64,000 bases of DNA from Candidatus Sulfotelmatobacter sp. (GTDB lineage Bacteria > Acidobacteriota > Terriglobia > Terriglobales > Acidobacteriaceae), in assembly GCA_017883385.1 (NCBI GenBank), contig JADGNQ010000001.1, positions 62,001 through 126,000 on the forward strand. Direction: 5' to 3'. The number at the start of each line of letters is the position of its first letter. Position 1 is the first letter of the stretch. The position numbers and the translations under genes were made by a program. The notes beneath the pieces were generated by a model. It did no database searches, was not told the origin of the DNA, and saw only the letters and a list, made by a program, of their open reading frames with translations. This document shows, in pieces, positions 9,618 to 19,257 of this stretch.

Positions 9618-10148
9618 ATGATTCTTTACTTTCTGCGCCATGCGAGTGCCGGCGAGCATTTTGCAAATCCGAAGAAGGACGAGAAGCGCGCCCTCGACAA
9701 GGAAGGCATTGAGCAATGCGGTTATATCGGGCGTGCCCTGGCCGCGTTGGACACTCAGGTCGACGCGATCGTTTCGAGCCCGCTTAAGCGGTGCACGCAG
9801 ACCGCCTCGCTTGTCGGTAACGAGCTCGGGTACGAAGGGAAACTGCAGATCGACGCTGGGTTGCGCCCAGGGGCTGGGCTCGCCGATTTCCGCAAGCTTC
9901 TGGAAAAATACGCTCGCCAGGAAGCGATCATGGTAGTTGGCCACAATCCCAACCTCAGCCAGTTTCTGGGGGCTGTGATCAGTGACTCGGGCTGCGAGGC
10001 GTCGCTGGAACTGAAGAAGGGCGCGGTCGCCAAGGTGGAAATGCGGCGCAGTTCCGGAACGTTGCAGTGGTGCGTAACGCCGAAGGTGCTGCGGACCCTT
10101 TACGACACCGCGGTGGAAAGTTCGCGTCCAAATACCTCGCGAAAATAG
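9618..10148 (+). CDS. sixA: SixA-family phosphohistidine phosphatase
   Basis: N-terminal LRHASAGE (RHG-type) and VVGHNPNLS motif; 7 bp after ppk1. Confidence 0.9.
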   Translation: MILYFLRHASAGEHFANPKKDEKRALDKEGIEQCGYIGRALAALDTQVDAIVSSPLKRCTQTASLVGNELGYEGKLQIDAGLRPGAGLADFRKLLEKYARQEAIMVVGHNPNLSQFLGAVISDSGCEASLELKKGAVAKVEMRRSSGTLQWCVTPKVLRTLYDTAVESSRPNTSRK

Positions 10149-11626
10149 GCGCATTCTTTTTCGATCGCCCAGAGTTCCAAGTCCACTCCCAATCGACGCC
10201 GCGGAACCAAGGTTAACTTTACTTCTGCCGAACGCAGTCCGATGCGTACTTTTTGCACCGCACGGCTGCGGCCCAGGTTCAGGGCACGCGCCAGACGGAG
10301 CAACAGAATTGCCTTTTGCACGTTGGCGCGGTCCGCAGTGTCCACGAGTTTCATGGGGCCATCCTCCATCGTGGGGCGCGATTTTCCCAGGTAACGGGCG
10401 ATCGCCGCAATGATCCGCCGCTGCTGCGGCGTGTAGCCCAGGATTTCAGAGTTCGAAATGATGTAGTGGGCGTGGCGATGGCGGCCCGTACGGTTTACAT
10501 AATCTCCCACTTCGTAGAGCATGGCCGCGGCCGAGAGCCACTCGCGATATTCCGGAGGCAAACGGTGCACCGAGCGCAGCGCGGAGAACAGGAGCGTGGC
10601 CGATTCGCGGACGTCCAAGGCATGCTTGCGGTCAACGTGGTAATGGTCCACGGCTTTCATGATGGATTCCCAGCGCTCAGATTCGATCTGCCGGCCGGAG
10701 AGCGTACTGCGATCGTAGTCGGCCGCCATTTGTGCGAGGGTGCCGTCGCGCAAGCCGAGCGGTGAATAGCGGAACGCCTTAAGGTGGAGGAGGTCCAGCA
10801 ATTCGTGATAGACCATGGCGCCCGCCACAATGATCTCCGCGCGCCGCGGGCCAATGCCTTCGATCTTGCGGCGCTCCGCGACCGGCAGACGCGCCAGGCG
10901 TTTCGCAATCCGCGTCATCTCTGCGCGAGAGACCACAGGCCGGCGACTCCCACCGCGGCGCAGGCGGGTGGCAACGGCCGCCAGGGCCGCCGCCGTTCCG
11001 GAAGTTGCGATTACGTTTTTTACTCTGGCGGCTGCGATGCGAGCGCCAATGCGCCCCACTTCGCGCGCGACAAATCCGCGCAGGCGCTTCAGTTCGCCTT
11101 TGCGGGCGGGGTCGTGACGAAGGAATTCATACGTCAACCGGACCGCGCCGAGGGGCAGGCTCACCGCGTCTCGAATGTGTCCACCCTGCGTGACGGTAAG
11201 CTCGCAACTGCCACCGCCTAGGTCGATCATGAGCGTGGTTGAACTGTCCACGCGGGGGCTGGAGACGAGCCCCAGGTGAATGAGGCGCGCCTCTTCCACG
11301 CCGGAGATGATCTCGACCCGCCAGCCCGTAGCCGAACGAACCCATTCCAGAAAGGCTTGGGAATTTCGGGCATCGCGCAGGGCGCTGGTAGCAACCACGC
11401 GTACATTGTCAGTCACGACCTGCTGGGTAGCGCGATGGAAGCGGCGCAGCACTTTCACGGTTTCCGCCATCGACTCAGGCGTGAGGAATCCGGAGCGAAA
11501 CACGCCTTCGCCGAGACGCGTGACTTCACGGTCTTCGTGAACCGGGCGCAATCGGCCTGCCTGCAGGCGGGCAATCTTCAGCCGGACAGAGTTCGAACCG
11601 ATATCGACCGCGGCAAATGTGGGCAT
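10100..11626 (-). CDS. ppx: Exopolyphosphatase (Ppx/GppA) with C-terminal HD-like region
   Basis: AAVDIGSNSVRLKIARL, TSALRDARN, SGVEEARLIHLG, MIDLGGGSCELT, LREGTL-like LRDGTLAQM. Confidence 0.95.
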   Translation of the reverse strand: MPTFAAVDIGSNSVRLKIARLQAGRLRPVHEDREVTRLGEGVFRSGFLTPESMAETVKVLRRFHRATQQVVTDNVRVVATSALRDARNSQAFLEWVRSATGWRVEIISGVEEARLIHLGLVSSPRVDSSTTLMIDLGGGSCELTVTQGGHIRDAVSLPLGAVRLTYEFLRHDPARKGELKRLRGFVAREVGRIGARIAAARVKNVIATSGTAAALAAVATRLRRGGSRRPVVSRAEMTRIAKRLARLPVAERRKIEGIGPRRAEIIVAGAMVYHELLDLLHLKAFRYSPLGLRDGTLAQMAADYDRSTLSGRQIESERWESIMKAVDHYHVDRKHALDVRESATLLFSALRSVHRLPPEYREWLSAAAMLYEVGDYVNRTGRHRHAHYIISNSEILGYTPQQRRIIAAIARYLGKSRPTMEDGPMKLVDTADRANVQKAILLLRLARALNLGRSRAVQKVRIGLRSAEVKLTLVPRRRLGVDLELWAIEKECAYFREVFGRELSTAVS

Positions 11627-11714
11627 GGGGGAGCCTCACAGTTTACATGCAGGCGTGACGATCGTCACCGGAGTTTAGAGAACAGGGAAAAGAGCAGACT
11701 GGCGGCGGCGCTAC

Positions 11715-12578
11715 CTACGCGGCGACATCGGTCCGCACGACGCGCGTGGGAGCCTGCGTATTCAGTTTGCGTGACTGCTCCGTTGACTTGGTGTGCCGGA
11801 GAACACCTTTAAAGGCTGGCGAAGCTAAGAGCGCCGCGACGGCATGGCGGAACTTGCTTCCGGTTACGTTATGCAGCGTCGCGACCAGTGACGATTCGCT
11901 CACATCGCCCAATCGAGTGCCTGCGCTGCGAGTTAGAGTCAGCCAGTCATGCCAACTGCCAATCGCATCTTGAAGCCGTTTCAGCTCGGCGATGAATTGC
12001 GAGGCTTCCGCAGACTTGGGGGCGAATTCGGCCGCATAGCGAGCACGCTTTACCGCGGTGCGGAACTGATGCATCACGTCTTCGGTCAGCGGTCCTGCGG
12101 GGAACTCGACCTGCGCCAGCATTTGCCTGGCGATCGCCAGAGGATCGCGACTAGTTTCCAGACCTGCTTCTTTGGAGGCCCGCTTCAGACGCTTACGTAC
12201 TTCGCGGATAACATTTCTGGTCAATATCTTACGCAGCTTGTTCTCATGCTTTAAGCGAAGTTCGATCAGGCCGTGGGTGAGTCGAGTTTTGCGGCGAGGT
12301 TCCGGCAAAATCTTCAGACTGCGCAAGGCGGTGAGTTGTACATCGAGGTCCCGCACCTTGCCCGCACGCTTGCGAACCCGCTCCAGTATTTTCAGCAGCT
12401 TCTTCTGGTTGCGGTCGCGCTCGGGACTGAGTTCCTCCAGCATGGTCTGTAGTCGACGGACAGTGGTGCGGAAGCGGTGAACCCGCTCAGCATCTTGGCC
12501 GGACGACAGTTTCCGCAGGGCCTGTTCTGCCTTCCGGAACACAAACTGGCTACGCTCTGACGTGATCGACATAGACAA
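11715..12578 (-). CDS. CHAD domain-containing protein
   Basis: Histidine/basic-rich helical repeats: DAERVHRFRTTVRRLQTMLEE, KVRDLDVQL, DVMHQFRTAVKRARYAAEF. Confidence 0.9.
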   Translation of the reverse strand: MSMSITSERSQFVFRKAEQALRKLSSGQDAERVHRFRTTVRRLQTMLEELSPERDRNQKKLLKILERVRKRAGKVRDLDVQLTALRSLKILPEPRRKTRLTHGLIELRLKHENKLRKILTRNVIREVRKRLKRASKEAGLETSRDPLAIARQMLAQVEFPAGPLTEDVMHQFRTAVKRARYAAEFAPKSAEASQFIAELKRLQDAIGSWHDWLTLTRSAGTRLGDVSESSLVATLHNVTGSKFRHAVAALLASPAFKGVLRHTKSTEQSRKLNTQAPTRVVRTDVAA

Positions 12579-12707
12579 GAATAAACAATTCCCAAAGGGA
12601 GAAAAACGGTACTGCGTGAACGCGACAGCACAATATTGCAGACGGCAGCGTTAGTCTGAATTCAGATTTAAACGATGGTCCCAGCCACGGCGGAAAAAGC
12701 TTCCCGA

Positions 12708-12725
12708 TTTTAACACCTTTGTAAC
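12708..12725 (+). promoter_or_regulatory. Candidate Pho box (TTTTAAC-N4-TTGTAAC) upstream of pstC
   Basis: 11-bp-spaced direct repeat ending 25 bp before pstC; matches 3928-3945. Confidence 0.55.
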
Positions 12726-12749
12726 AAGTCTCTGCTAGGGTAGCCACGA

Positions 12750-13784
12750 ATGGCCAACAAAGCATTACCACGGCCTGATATGCCCGGTCCGCAACCCGTT
12801 GAACAGACGAAGGTTACATCCGTACCGGTGCAGCCGGCAGCGCCCCTTCTGCGCGCCTCCGGGGGCGAGGTGCCCGACCGCATTTTCAAGTCTGCGATGA
12901 CCGCATGCGGTTTGGCCGTTCTTGCTGTGTTGGCCGTCATCGTCTACGAGCTCATATCGGGGTCCAGACTCTCTTGGCACGCATTCGGGTTCAAGTTCTT
13001 CGCGGCCAGCGATTGGGACCCGGTCAACGAGCACTTCGGCGCCTTGCCATTCATCTACGGGACGCTGGTTTCTTCGCTATTGGCGCTCATCATTGCGGTT
13101 CCCCTGGCCGTGGGCGTTGCCGTATTCACCACCGAGATGTGCCCCAAAGGGTTGCGCGGACCACTCTCGTTTTTCGTGGAGTTGCTGGCCGCCATTCCCA
13201 GCGTGATCTACGGTCTTTGGGCGATGTTTGTACTTGTGCCTCTTCTAGGCCAGCATGTGCAACCCTACCTGCAGCGGACTCTCGGCTGGACGACGCTATT
13301 CGATGGTCCTCCTATCGGTTACTCGATGCTCGCGGCGGGGATCATCCTGGCCATCATGATTGTCCCCATCGTTTCGTCGATCACCCGGGAAGTGCTCATG
13401 GTCGTGCCCCAGCACCAGCGCGAGGCTGTGCTAGCGCTGGGAGCCACCCGGTGGGAGATGATCCGCATCGGCGTGCTGCGCAATGCACGAGCCGGAATCC
13501 TGGGGGGAATCATTCTCGGACTGGGCCGTGCGCTGGGCGAGACCATGGCCGTGACTATGGTGATCGGAAACAACCCGCAGATTGCCAAGTCGCTGTTCGC
13601 TCCCGGATACACCATGGCGAGCGTCATGGCGAACGAGTTCAGCGAGGCCACCGGCGATGTCTACATTTCGTCGCTAATCGAGATTGGGTTGGCGCTATTC
13701 CTGGTCACGATTGTCGTGAATGCGCTGGCGCAACTACTGGTGTGGACAGTGACGCGTGGCCAGCCTGCGAGGGGTAATGCCTGA
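12750..13784 (+). CDS. pstC: Phosphate ABC transporter permease PstC
   Basis: LVSSLLALIIAVPLAVGVAVFTTEM, GLGRALGETMAVTMVIGN. Confidence 0.96.
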   Translation: MANKALPRPDMPGPQPVEQTKVTSVPVQPAAPLLRASGGEVPDRIFKSAMTACGLAVLAVLAVIVYELISGSRLSWHAFGFKFFAASDWDPVNEHFGALPFIYGTLVSSLLALIIAVPLAVGVAVFTTEMCPKGLRGPLSFFVELLAAIPSVIYGLWAMFVLVPLLGQHVQPYLQRTLGWTTLFDGPPIGYSMLAAGIILAIMIVPIVSSITREVLMVVPQHQREAVLALGATRWEMIRIGVLRNARAGILGGIILGLGRALGETMAVTMVIGNNPQIAKSLFAPGYTMASVMANEFSEATGDVYISSLIEIGLALFLVTIVVNALAQLLVWTVTRGQPARGNA

Positions 13785-14658
13785 GGCTACCGTGACCACT
13801 GCCCTCCACTCGGTGCCGCCCATCAGTTTGCGGCGTCGCTTTACCGACCACCTCATGACCGGCGTGGCCGTGCTGACGGTGCTGCTCGTGCTGGCTCCGT
13901 TGGTTGCCATTTTCGGCTACCTCGTCTACCGGGGCGTTGGGGCCATCGACTGGGCGTTTCTGACACAGACTCCGAAGCCTGTCGGCGAGTCGGGTGGAGG
14001 CATGGCGAACGCCATCGTGGGTTCGGCCCTGATCCTAGGCATCGCCAGCCTGGTCGGCGTGCCCTTCGGCGTCGGTGCGGGAATTTACCTGGCAGAGTTC
14101 GGACGGAACAGCATGGGCAGGGCAATTCGCTTCACTGCTGACGTGCTCAACGGTGTGCCATCGATTGTGATCGGTGTTGCGGCTTATGCCATGCTGGTTC
14201 TTCACCGGCATTTCTCCGCACTCGCGGGCGGCGTGGCGCTCGCGATTATGATGGTGCCGACGATCAGCCGGACTACAGAAGAAATGCTGCTTCTGGTGCC
14301 GCAGGCATTGCGCGAGGCCGCCTATGGGCTCGGCGTTCCGCGCTGGCGAACCACGCTCTCCATTACACTGCGCACCGCGACCTCTGGGGTGATTACGGGA
14401 GTCATGCTGGCCTTCGCCCGCGTCGCCGGGGAGACGGCGCCCCTCCTTTTTACAACGTTGGGCAATACATTCTGGAATCTGCACATAGACCAGGCCACGG
14501 CAGCGTTGCCCCTCCAGATCTACGTGTACGCGAATTCGCCCTATGACGACTGGCACCGCCAGGCATGGGCGGGAGCGTTTGTGCTCATCGTTCTCATTGT
14601 CACAGCCGTAGCGGCCGTGCGCTATGCTGTGCGGCGTGGCACGTTTGGAGCGGCATAA
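13777..14658 (+). CDS. pstA: Phosphate ABC transporter permease PstA
   Basis: ATG at 13777 overlaps the pstC stop; VGVPFGVGAGIYLAEFG, AFARVAGETAPLLFTTLGN. Confidence 0.95.
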   Translation: MPEATVTTALHSVPPISLRRRFTDHLMTGVAVLTVLLVLAPLVAIFGYLVYRGVGAIDWAFLTQTPKPVGESGGGMANAIVGSALILGIASLVGVPFGVGAGIYLAEFGRNSMGRAIRFTADVLNGVPSIVIGVAAYAMLVLHRHFSALAGGVALAIMMVPTISRTTEEMLLLVPQALREAAYGLGVPRWRTTLSITLRTATSGVITGVMLAFARVAGETAPLLFTTLGNTFWNLHIDQATAALPLQIYVYANSPYDDWHRQAWAGAFVLIVLIVTAVAAVRYAVRRGTFGAA

Positions 14659-14661
14659 CTT

Positions 14662-15420
14662 ATGGGCGTGGGAATCCAGGTCGAGAGCCTGAATGCGTGG
14701 TACGGCAAGGGCCAGGCGTTGTACGACATCAATCTGAAGGTGGCCGCGAATCATGCTACAGCGCTGATCGGTCCCTCGGGATGCGGGAAATCTACGTTTA
14801 TTCGCTGCCTGAACCGAATGCACGAGACCATTCCCGAGGCGCGGGTGGAAGGCCGGGTCCGCATCGGGGAAATCGACGCCTACAACGGAACCTCTCCCAC
14901 ACAACTGCGCCGCCGTGTGGGCATGGTCTTCCAGAAGGCGAACCCGTTTCCCACCATGTCGATTTACGACAACGTGGCGTCAGGGTTGAAGCTCAACGGA
15001 TTCCGCGACCGGCGCAAGCTGGACGAAATCGTCGAACGTTCGCTCGAAGCGGCAGCGCTGTGGAGCGAAGTGAAGGACAACGCACACAAGAAATCCGGCG
15101 CTAGCCTCTCCGGCGGTCAGCAGCAGCGGTTGTGCATTGCACGGGCACTGGCGGTTGAACCGGAGGTTCTGTTGATGGACGAGCCCTGCTCGGCCCTCGA
15201 TCCGATTTCGACCGGAAAAATTGAGGAATTGATCTTCCAGCTCAAAGAGCGGTATACCATCGTGATTGTGACGCACAACATGCAGCAGGCGGCGCGGGTG
15301 GCTGAGTTCACGGGGTTTTTCCTGCTGGGCAAGCTGATTGAGTTCGACAAGACCGAAAAGATTTTCACCAAGCCGTCAGACAAGAAGACGGAAGATTACA
15401 TTACAGGCAGATTTGGATAA
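14662..15420 (+). CDS. pstB: Phosphate ABC transporter ATP-binding protein
   Basis: Walker [11 protein letters not shown], signature [16 protein letters not shown], Walker [14 protein letters not shown]. Confidence 0.98.
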   Translation: MGVGIQVESLNAWYGKGQALYDINLKVAANHATALIGPSGCGKSTFIRCLNRMHETIPEARVEGRVRIGEIDAYNGTSPTQLRRRVGMVFQKANPFPTMSIYDNVASGLKLNGFRDRRKLDEIVERSLEAAALWSEVKDNAHKKSGASLSGGQQQRLCIARALAVEPEVLLMDEPCSALDPISTGKIEELIFQLKERYTIVIVTHNMQQAARVAEFTGFFLLGKLIEFDKTEKIFTKPSDKKTEDYITGRFG

Positions 15421-15450
15421 GGCTGATTTTGGACAAGGAAGGTTCGGATA

Positions 15451-16164
15451 ATGCGCACGCGCTTTCAGCTAGGGCTTGACGATCTGCGACAACGGTTGCT
15501 TCGCATGGGAGGACTGGCGGAGCAGGCGGTGGATCGCTCTCGCCAGGCGTACGTGGAACGCGACCTCACCCGGTGCCAGATGGTGCTGGAAGGCGAGAGT
15601 CTGATCAATACCGCCGAACGCGAAATCGACGAGGCTGCGTTTGACCTGCTCGCGATGCAGCAGCCCATGGCGGTCGACCTGCGATTCATTCTGGCTGTAA
15701 CCAAGATCAACTCCGATCTTGAGCGCGTCGGCGACCAGGCGGTCAACATCGCCGAACGCGTGATGGACATGGTGGAACTTCCTGCTGCTGACCTACCGGT
15801 CGACATCGCACGCATGGGCGCGGCGGTCAGTGCCATGGTGAGGCGGGCACTGGAGTCCTTCATCGAAGGCAAGGTGGAACTGGCACAAGCTGTGCTTGAA
15901 ATGGACAGTGTGATCGACCGTATGCGCGACGACGCCTTCATCCAACTGGTCAAGACCATGAACGAGCGGCCTGACGTCGTGAGGCAGGCGCTGGATGCGC
16001 TGCTCGTAGCGCGGAATCTGGAACGGGTTGCAGACCACGCCACCAACATCGCCGAGGATGTCATCTTCTGGGTGCAGGGCGCCGACGTCCGCCACAACGT
16101 GCATCCCGAGGAATCGGAGAGCCAGGAGTCGGAGCGGCCGACGTCGCGAGCTTCCGGACTGTAG
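15451..16164 (+). CDS. phoU: Phosphate uptake regulator PhoU
   Basis: LRLMGGLAEQAV-like start, MAVDLRFILAVTKINSDLERVGDQAVNIAERV, ARNLERVADHATNIAEDVIFWVQG. Confidence 0.96.
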   Translation: MRTRFQLGLDDLRQRLLRMGGLAEQAVDRSRQAYVERDLTRCQMVLEGESLINTAEREIDEAAFDLLAMQQPMAVDLRFILAVTKINSDLERVGDQAVNIAERVMDMVELPAADLPVDIARMGAAVSAMVRRALESFIEGKVELAQAVLEMDSVIDRMRDDAFIQLVKTMNERPDVVRQALDALLVARNLERVADHATNIAEDVIFWVQGADVRHNVHPEESESQESERPTSRASGL

Positions 16165-16207
16165 CACCCTAGCCTTGCCTAATCGCGGAAGAAGCGACTC
16201 GACACCT

Positions 16208-16315
16208 TGTCATCCTGAGGCCTGCGTTCTTTGCGGGCCGAAGGACCTATCCATTCGCCGTTAGCCCTGGTGCTGCCAACAAATGCGGAGGTCCTTCGCT
16301 TCGCTCAGGATGACA
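16208..16315. repeat. Palindromic dispersed-type repeat (TGTCATCCTGAG ... CTCAGGATGACA)
   Basis: 12-bp arms at 16208-16219 and 16304-16315 are exact reverse complements; inner AAGGACCT and AGGTCCTT also pair. Confidence 0.8.
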
Positions 16316-16344
16316 CGGGTTTGAGTGAGGGACGAGATTGCAAT

Positions 16345-16376
16345 CGTTCAACTCGCTATCCGTTCAGCTCGCTATC
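16345..16376. repeat. 16-bp tandem direct repeat upstream of the phosphoesterase-fusion gene
   Basis: CGTTCAACTCGCTATC then CGTTCAGCTCGCTATC, 15/16 identical, no gap. Confidence 0.85.
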
Positions 16377-16428
16377 CTTTGACCGTCTGACCCGCATTGG
16401 ATTACGCTCATCTCCTCTTTCATTTCTG

Positions 16429-19257
16429 ATGAAGTCCTGCGGAGGCACCGTGAGTCGTTTTCTCCTTCGTTCTCTGTGTGTTCTGTTGTTGGGACAAGCC
16501 ACGGCTGTTTTTCCGCAAGCCCCAACCGGCGACCGACCACCCGTCATGCTGCCGACCAGCAAAATGCTGACCGTGCCTTCACCTGGGCGAATTGGGAGCA
16601 CGAATAGCTTTCCCGCGACGATGGTGTTGAGTCCGGACGGCCGTTATGCCGCGCTGCTCAATGATGGCTACGGAACGCAAGAGACGCTGGCGCACCAGTC
16701 GATCTCGGTACTCGACTTGAAGAGTGCTCAAATCGTCGAATACCCTGACGCGCGCTTGAGCGATCTGTCGCATCAAAGTTATTTCATCGGGCTGGCATTC
16801 AGCACTGACGGAAAGCATCTTTATGCCTCAGTCGGTTCGCTGTCAGATCCAACAGGAGCAAAGGCCGGCAACACGGGAAATGGCATCGCAGTCTACGGCT
16901 TCGCTGCAGGCAAGGTTACTCCTGAGCGGTTTATTCGGGTTGCGCCGCAGCCACTGTCAACGGGCAAGAAACTTGCGGTCGGATTGAATGCTCCTCCGCA
17001 TACGGCAATTCCGTATCCCGCCGGGCTGGCGGTCATTGCCGATGGCGCCCGCGACAAACTGCTTGTCGCCAACGATCTTTCGGACAACGTTGTGCTGCTC
17101 GATCCCGCGTCAGGAAAAAATCTACAGAGCTTTGATCTCAGCACGAATGATCTCGTGCCTTCGTCGTTCCCCTACACGTGTGTCGCTACGCGCGATGGGC
17201 GGCGGGCGTGGTGCAGTTTGTGGAACGCTTCCCAAGTGGTTGAACTTGATCTGTCAGGCGGGGAGGTAGCTCGCTGGATCAAGCTGAAACAGCCTGCCGA
17301 TCCACTTGCGCCTGGTTCGCATCCGACGGCCATGCTGCTGAGTCCGGATGAGAGCATCCTGTATGTTGCACTGTCGAATGTCGACGAAGTGGCCGTCGTC
17401 GCGACCGCGCGTAGAAATGACGATACCTATTTTTCAACGATCGTACCCGCACAAAAACATTCCGGCGGTTATCCGACAGCATTGGCCCAGTCCTCGGACG
17501 GAAAATATCTATTCGTGGCGGATTCCTCACTGGATGCTGTCGCTGTGTTCGACACAACGCAGCCGAAAGGCGCGGCTTCCAACGTTCTAGAAGCACGCGG
17601 TTTCATCCCCACCGACTGGTACCCCAGCGCCCTTGCCGTTCACGGCGACGACCTGCTCATCGCCACTGCCAAGGGCGAAGGCGCGCGTCCGAACAAGGAG
17701 ATGGGCAAGACAGCATACGAGACCAAGCACCACGATCATCCATATATTCCGACGCTACTGAGAGGATCAATCGCCCGCCTGAACATTCCCTCCACGCTCG
17801 AAAAGCTCCCTCAGTTCACGCAAGTGGTCGAGCACGACAATCTTCTGCACAACGATCCCGGAACCATCGCCTTCGCCGGCGGCAAGAATCCCATCAAGCA
17901 CGTGATCTACGTCATCAAGGAAAACCGTACCTACGACCAGATCCTCGGCGACCTGAAAGTCGGCGACGGCGATCCCTCGCTGAACATGTACGGCTCCGAC
18001 ATCACGCCCAACGAGCACAAGCTCGCCCTGCAGTTCGGCGTGCTCGACAATTTCTACGACAGTGGAGAAGTATCCGGTGACGGGCATCTCTGGTCCACCG
18101 CCGCAATTACGTCGGACTACAACGAGAAGACCTGGCAGATCGCCTATCGCGGCAAGGAACGCACCTACGATTTCCAGGGGCAGGTGGCGGATGAGTATCC
18201 GCTGGAACATAACCAGCCTGACATCGATGATCCATCCACCGGATTCCTCTGGGACAATCTCGCACGCAACCACCTCACCTACCGTGACTACGGCGAATTC
18301 GTGAACGCACAGTGGTGTAACGAAAAACGCAAGGCGGCGAGCCCGAAGCAGGGAACTCCGTCAGGGCAGCAGGCGACTTGTCCGCGCACCGTAATGCAAC
18401 AGGGCGACACGCTGCCGCCGAACGTTGGCGATCCGCACGCCGGGCCGAGTCCGTTTCCGTGGGCGGTGCCGCTCTTCAGCGGAGTGAAGCCCACCAAGGC
18501 CGTCTTGCGTGACCACTTCGATCCGCTCTATCCGGACTTCAACACGGATTATCCCGACCAGCTCCGTGCCGACGAGTTCATGAATGAATTCAGCGCGTAC
18601 GTTCGCGCCCGGGACGCGCACGAGGGGCCCGAGTTTGAGTTGCCGTCGTTCGTGCTGCTGTACCTTCCCGACGATCACACGGGAGGCACGCGCCCCAACT
18701 TGCCCCGCCCCGCGGCCTCCGTCGCAGACAACGACCTGGCCCTCGGGCGCGTAGTCGATGCTGTTTCACACAGTCCCTATTGGGATGACACCGCAATCTT
18801 CGTCCTCGAAGATGATGCCCAGGATGGCGCCGACCACGTTGACGCGCACCGCTCGATCGCTTTCGTGGTCAGCAAATACTCGCCGGGATCGGCAGCTCAA
18901 CCGTATGTAGAGCATCGCTTCTATACCACAGTGAACGTGATCCATACGATGGAGATGCTGCTCGGCCTTCCGCCCATGAATCAAAATGATGCCTACGCAC
19001 CGGTGATGGGACAGTTGTTCTCTGGCACCGGAAATCAACCGGCCTACAAGGCTGATTATCGCAACCTCAAGAATGGGCTGATTTACGAAACCAACAAGCG
19101 CGAGGCTCCGGGCGCGAAAGTATCCTCGAAGATGGATTTCTCGCGTCCTGATGCGGCTGGTGCCGCCCGTCTGAATCGTGTGCTGTGGCGCGAGCAGATG
19201 GGCTCAACGCCAATGCCTGCACCGAAACACACGATCTTTCCCGCAGGCGGCGACTAG
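16429..19257 (+). CDS. Exported YncE-like beta-propeller fused to phosphoesterase (alkaline-phosphatase superfamily) domain
   Basis: Repeats MVLSPDGRYAALLNDGYG / MLLSPDESILYVALSNVDEVAVV, then IKHVIYVIKENRTYDQILGDL and ILPDDH-like LLYLPDDHTGGT. Confidence 0.88.
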   Translation: MKSCGGTVSRFLLRSLCVLLLGQATAVFPQAPTGDRPPVMLPTSKMLTVPSPGRIGSTNSFPATMVLSPDGRYAALLNDGYGTQETLAHQSISVLDLKSAQIVEYPDARLSDLSHQSYFIGLAFSTDGKHLYASVGSLSDPTGAKAGNTGNGIAVYGFAAGKVTPERFIRVAPQPLSTGKKLAVGLNAPPHTAIPYPAGLAVIADGARDKLLVANDLSDNVVLLDPASGKNLQSFDLSTNDLVPSSFPYTCVATRDGRRAWCSLWNASQVVELDLSGGEVARWIKLKQPADPLAPGSHPTAMLLSPDESILYVALSNVDEVAVVATARRNDDTYFSTIVPAQKHSGGYPTALAQSSDGKYLFVADSSLDAVAVFDTTQPKGAASNVLEARGFIPTDWYPSALAVHGDDLLIATAKGEGARPNKEMGKTAYETKHHDHPYIPTLLRGSIARLNIPSTLEKLPQFTQVVEHDNLLHNDPGTIAFAGGKNPIKHVIYVIKENRTYDQILGDLKVGDGDPSLNMYGSDITPNEHKLALQFGVLDNFYDSGEVSGDGHLWSTAAITSDYNEKTWQIAYRGKERTYDFQGQVADEYPLEHNQPDIDDPSTGFLWDNLARNHLTYRDYGEFVNAQWCNEKRKAASPKQGTPSGQQATCPRTVMQQGDTLPPNVGDPHAGPSPFPWAVPLFSGVKPTKAVLRDHFDPLYPDFNTDYPDQLRADEFMNEFSAYVRARDAHEGPEFELPSFVLLYLPDDHTGGTRPNLPRPAASVADNDLALGRVVDAVSHSPYWDDTAIFVLEDDAQDGADHVDAHRSIAFVVSKYSPGSAAQPYVEHRFYTTVNVIHTMEMLLGLPPMNQNDAYAPVMGQLFSGTGNQPAYKADYRNLKNGLIYETNKREAPGAKVSSKMDFSRPDAAGAARLNRVLWREQMGSTPMPAPKHTIFPAGGD

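Noticed and set aside
12905-13777. 290-aa plus-strand ORF
   Set aside because: Alternate frame inside pstC; composition-driven, no motif.
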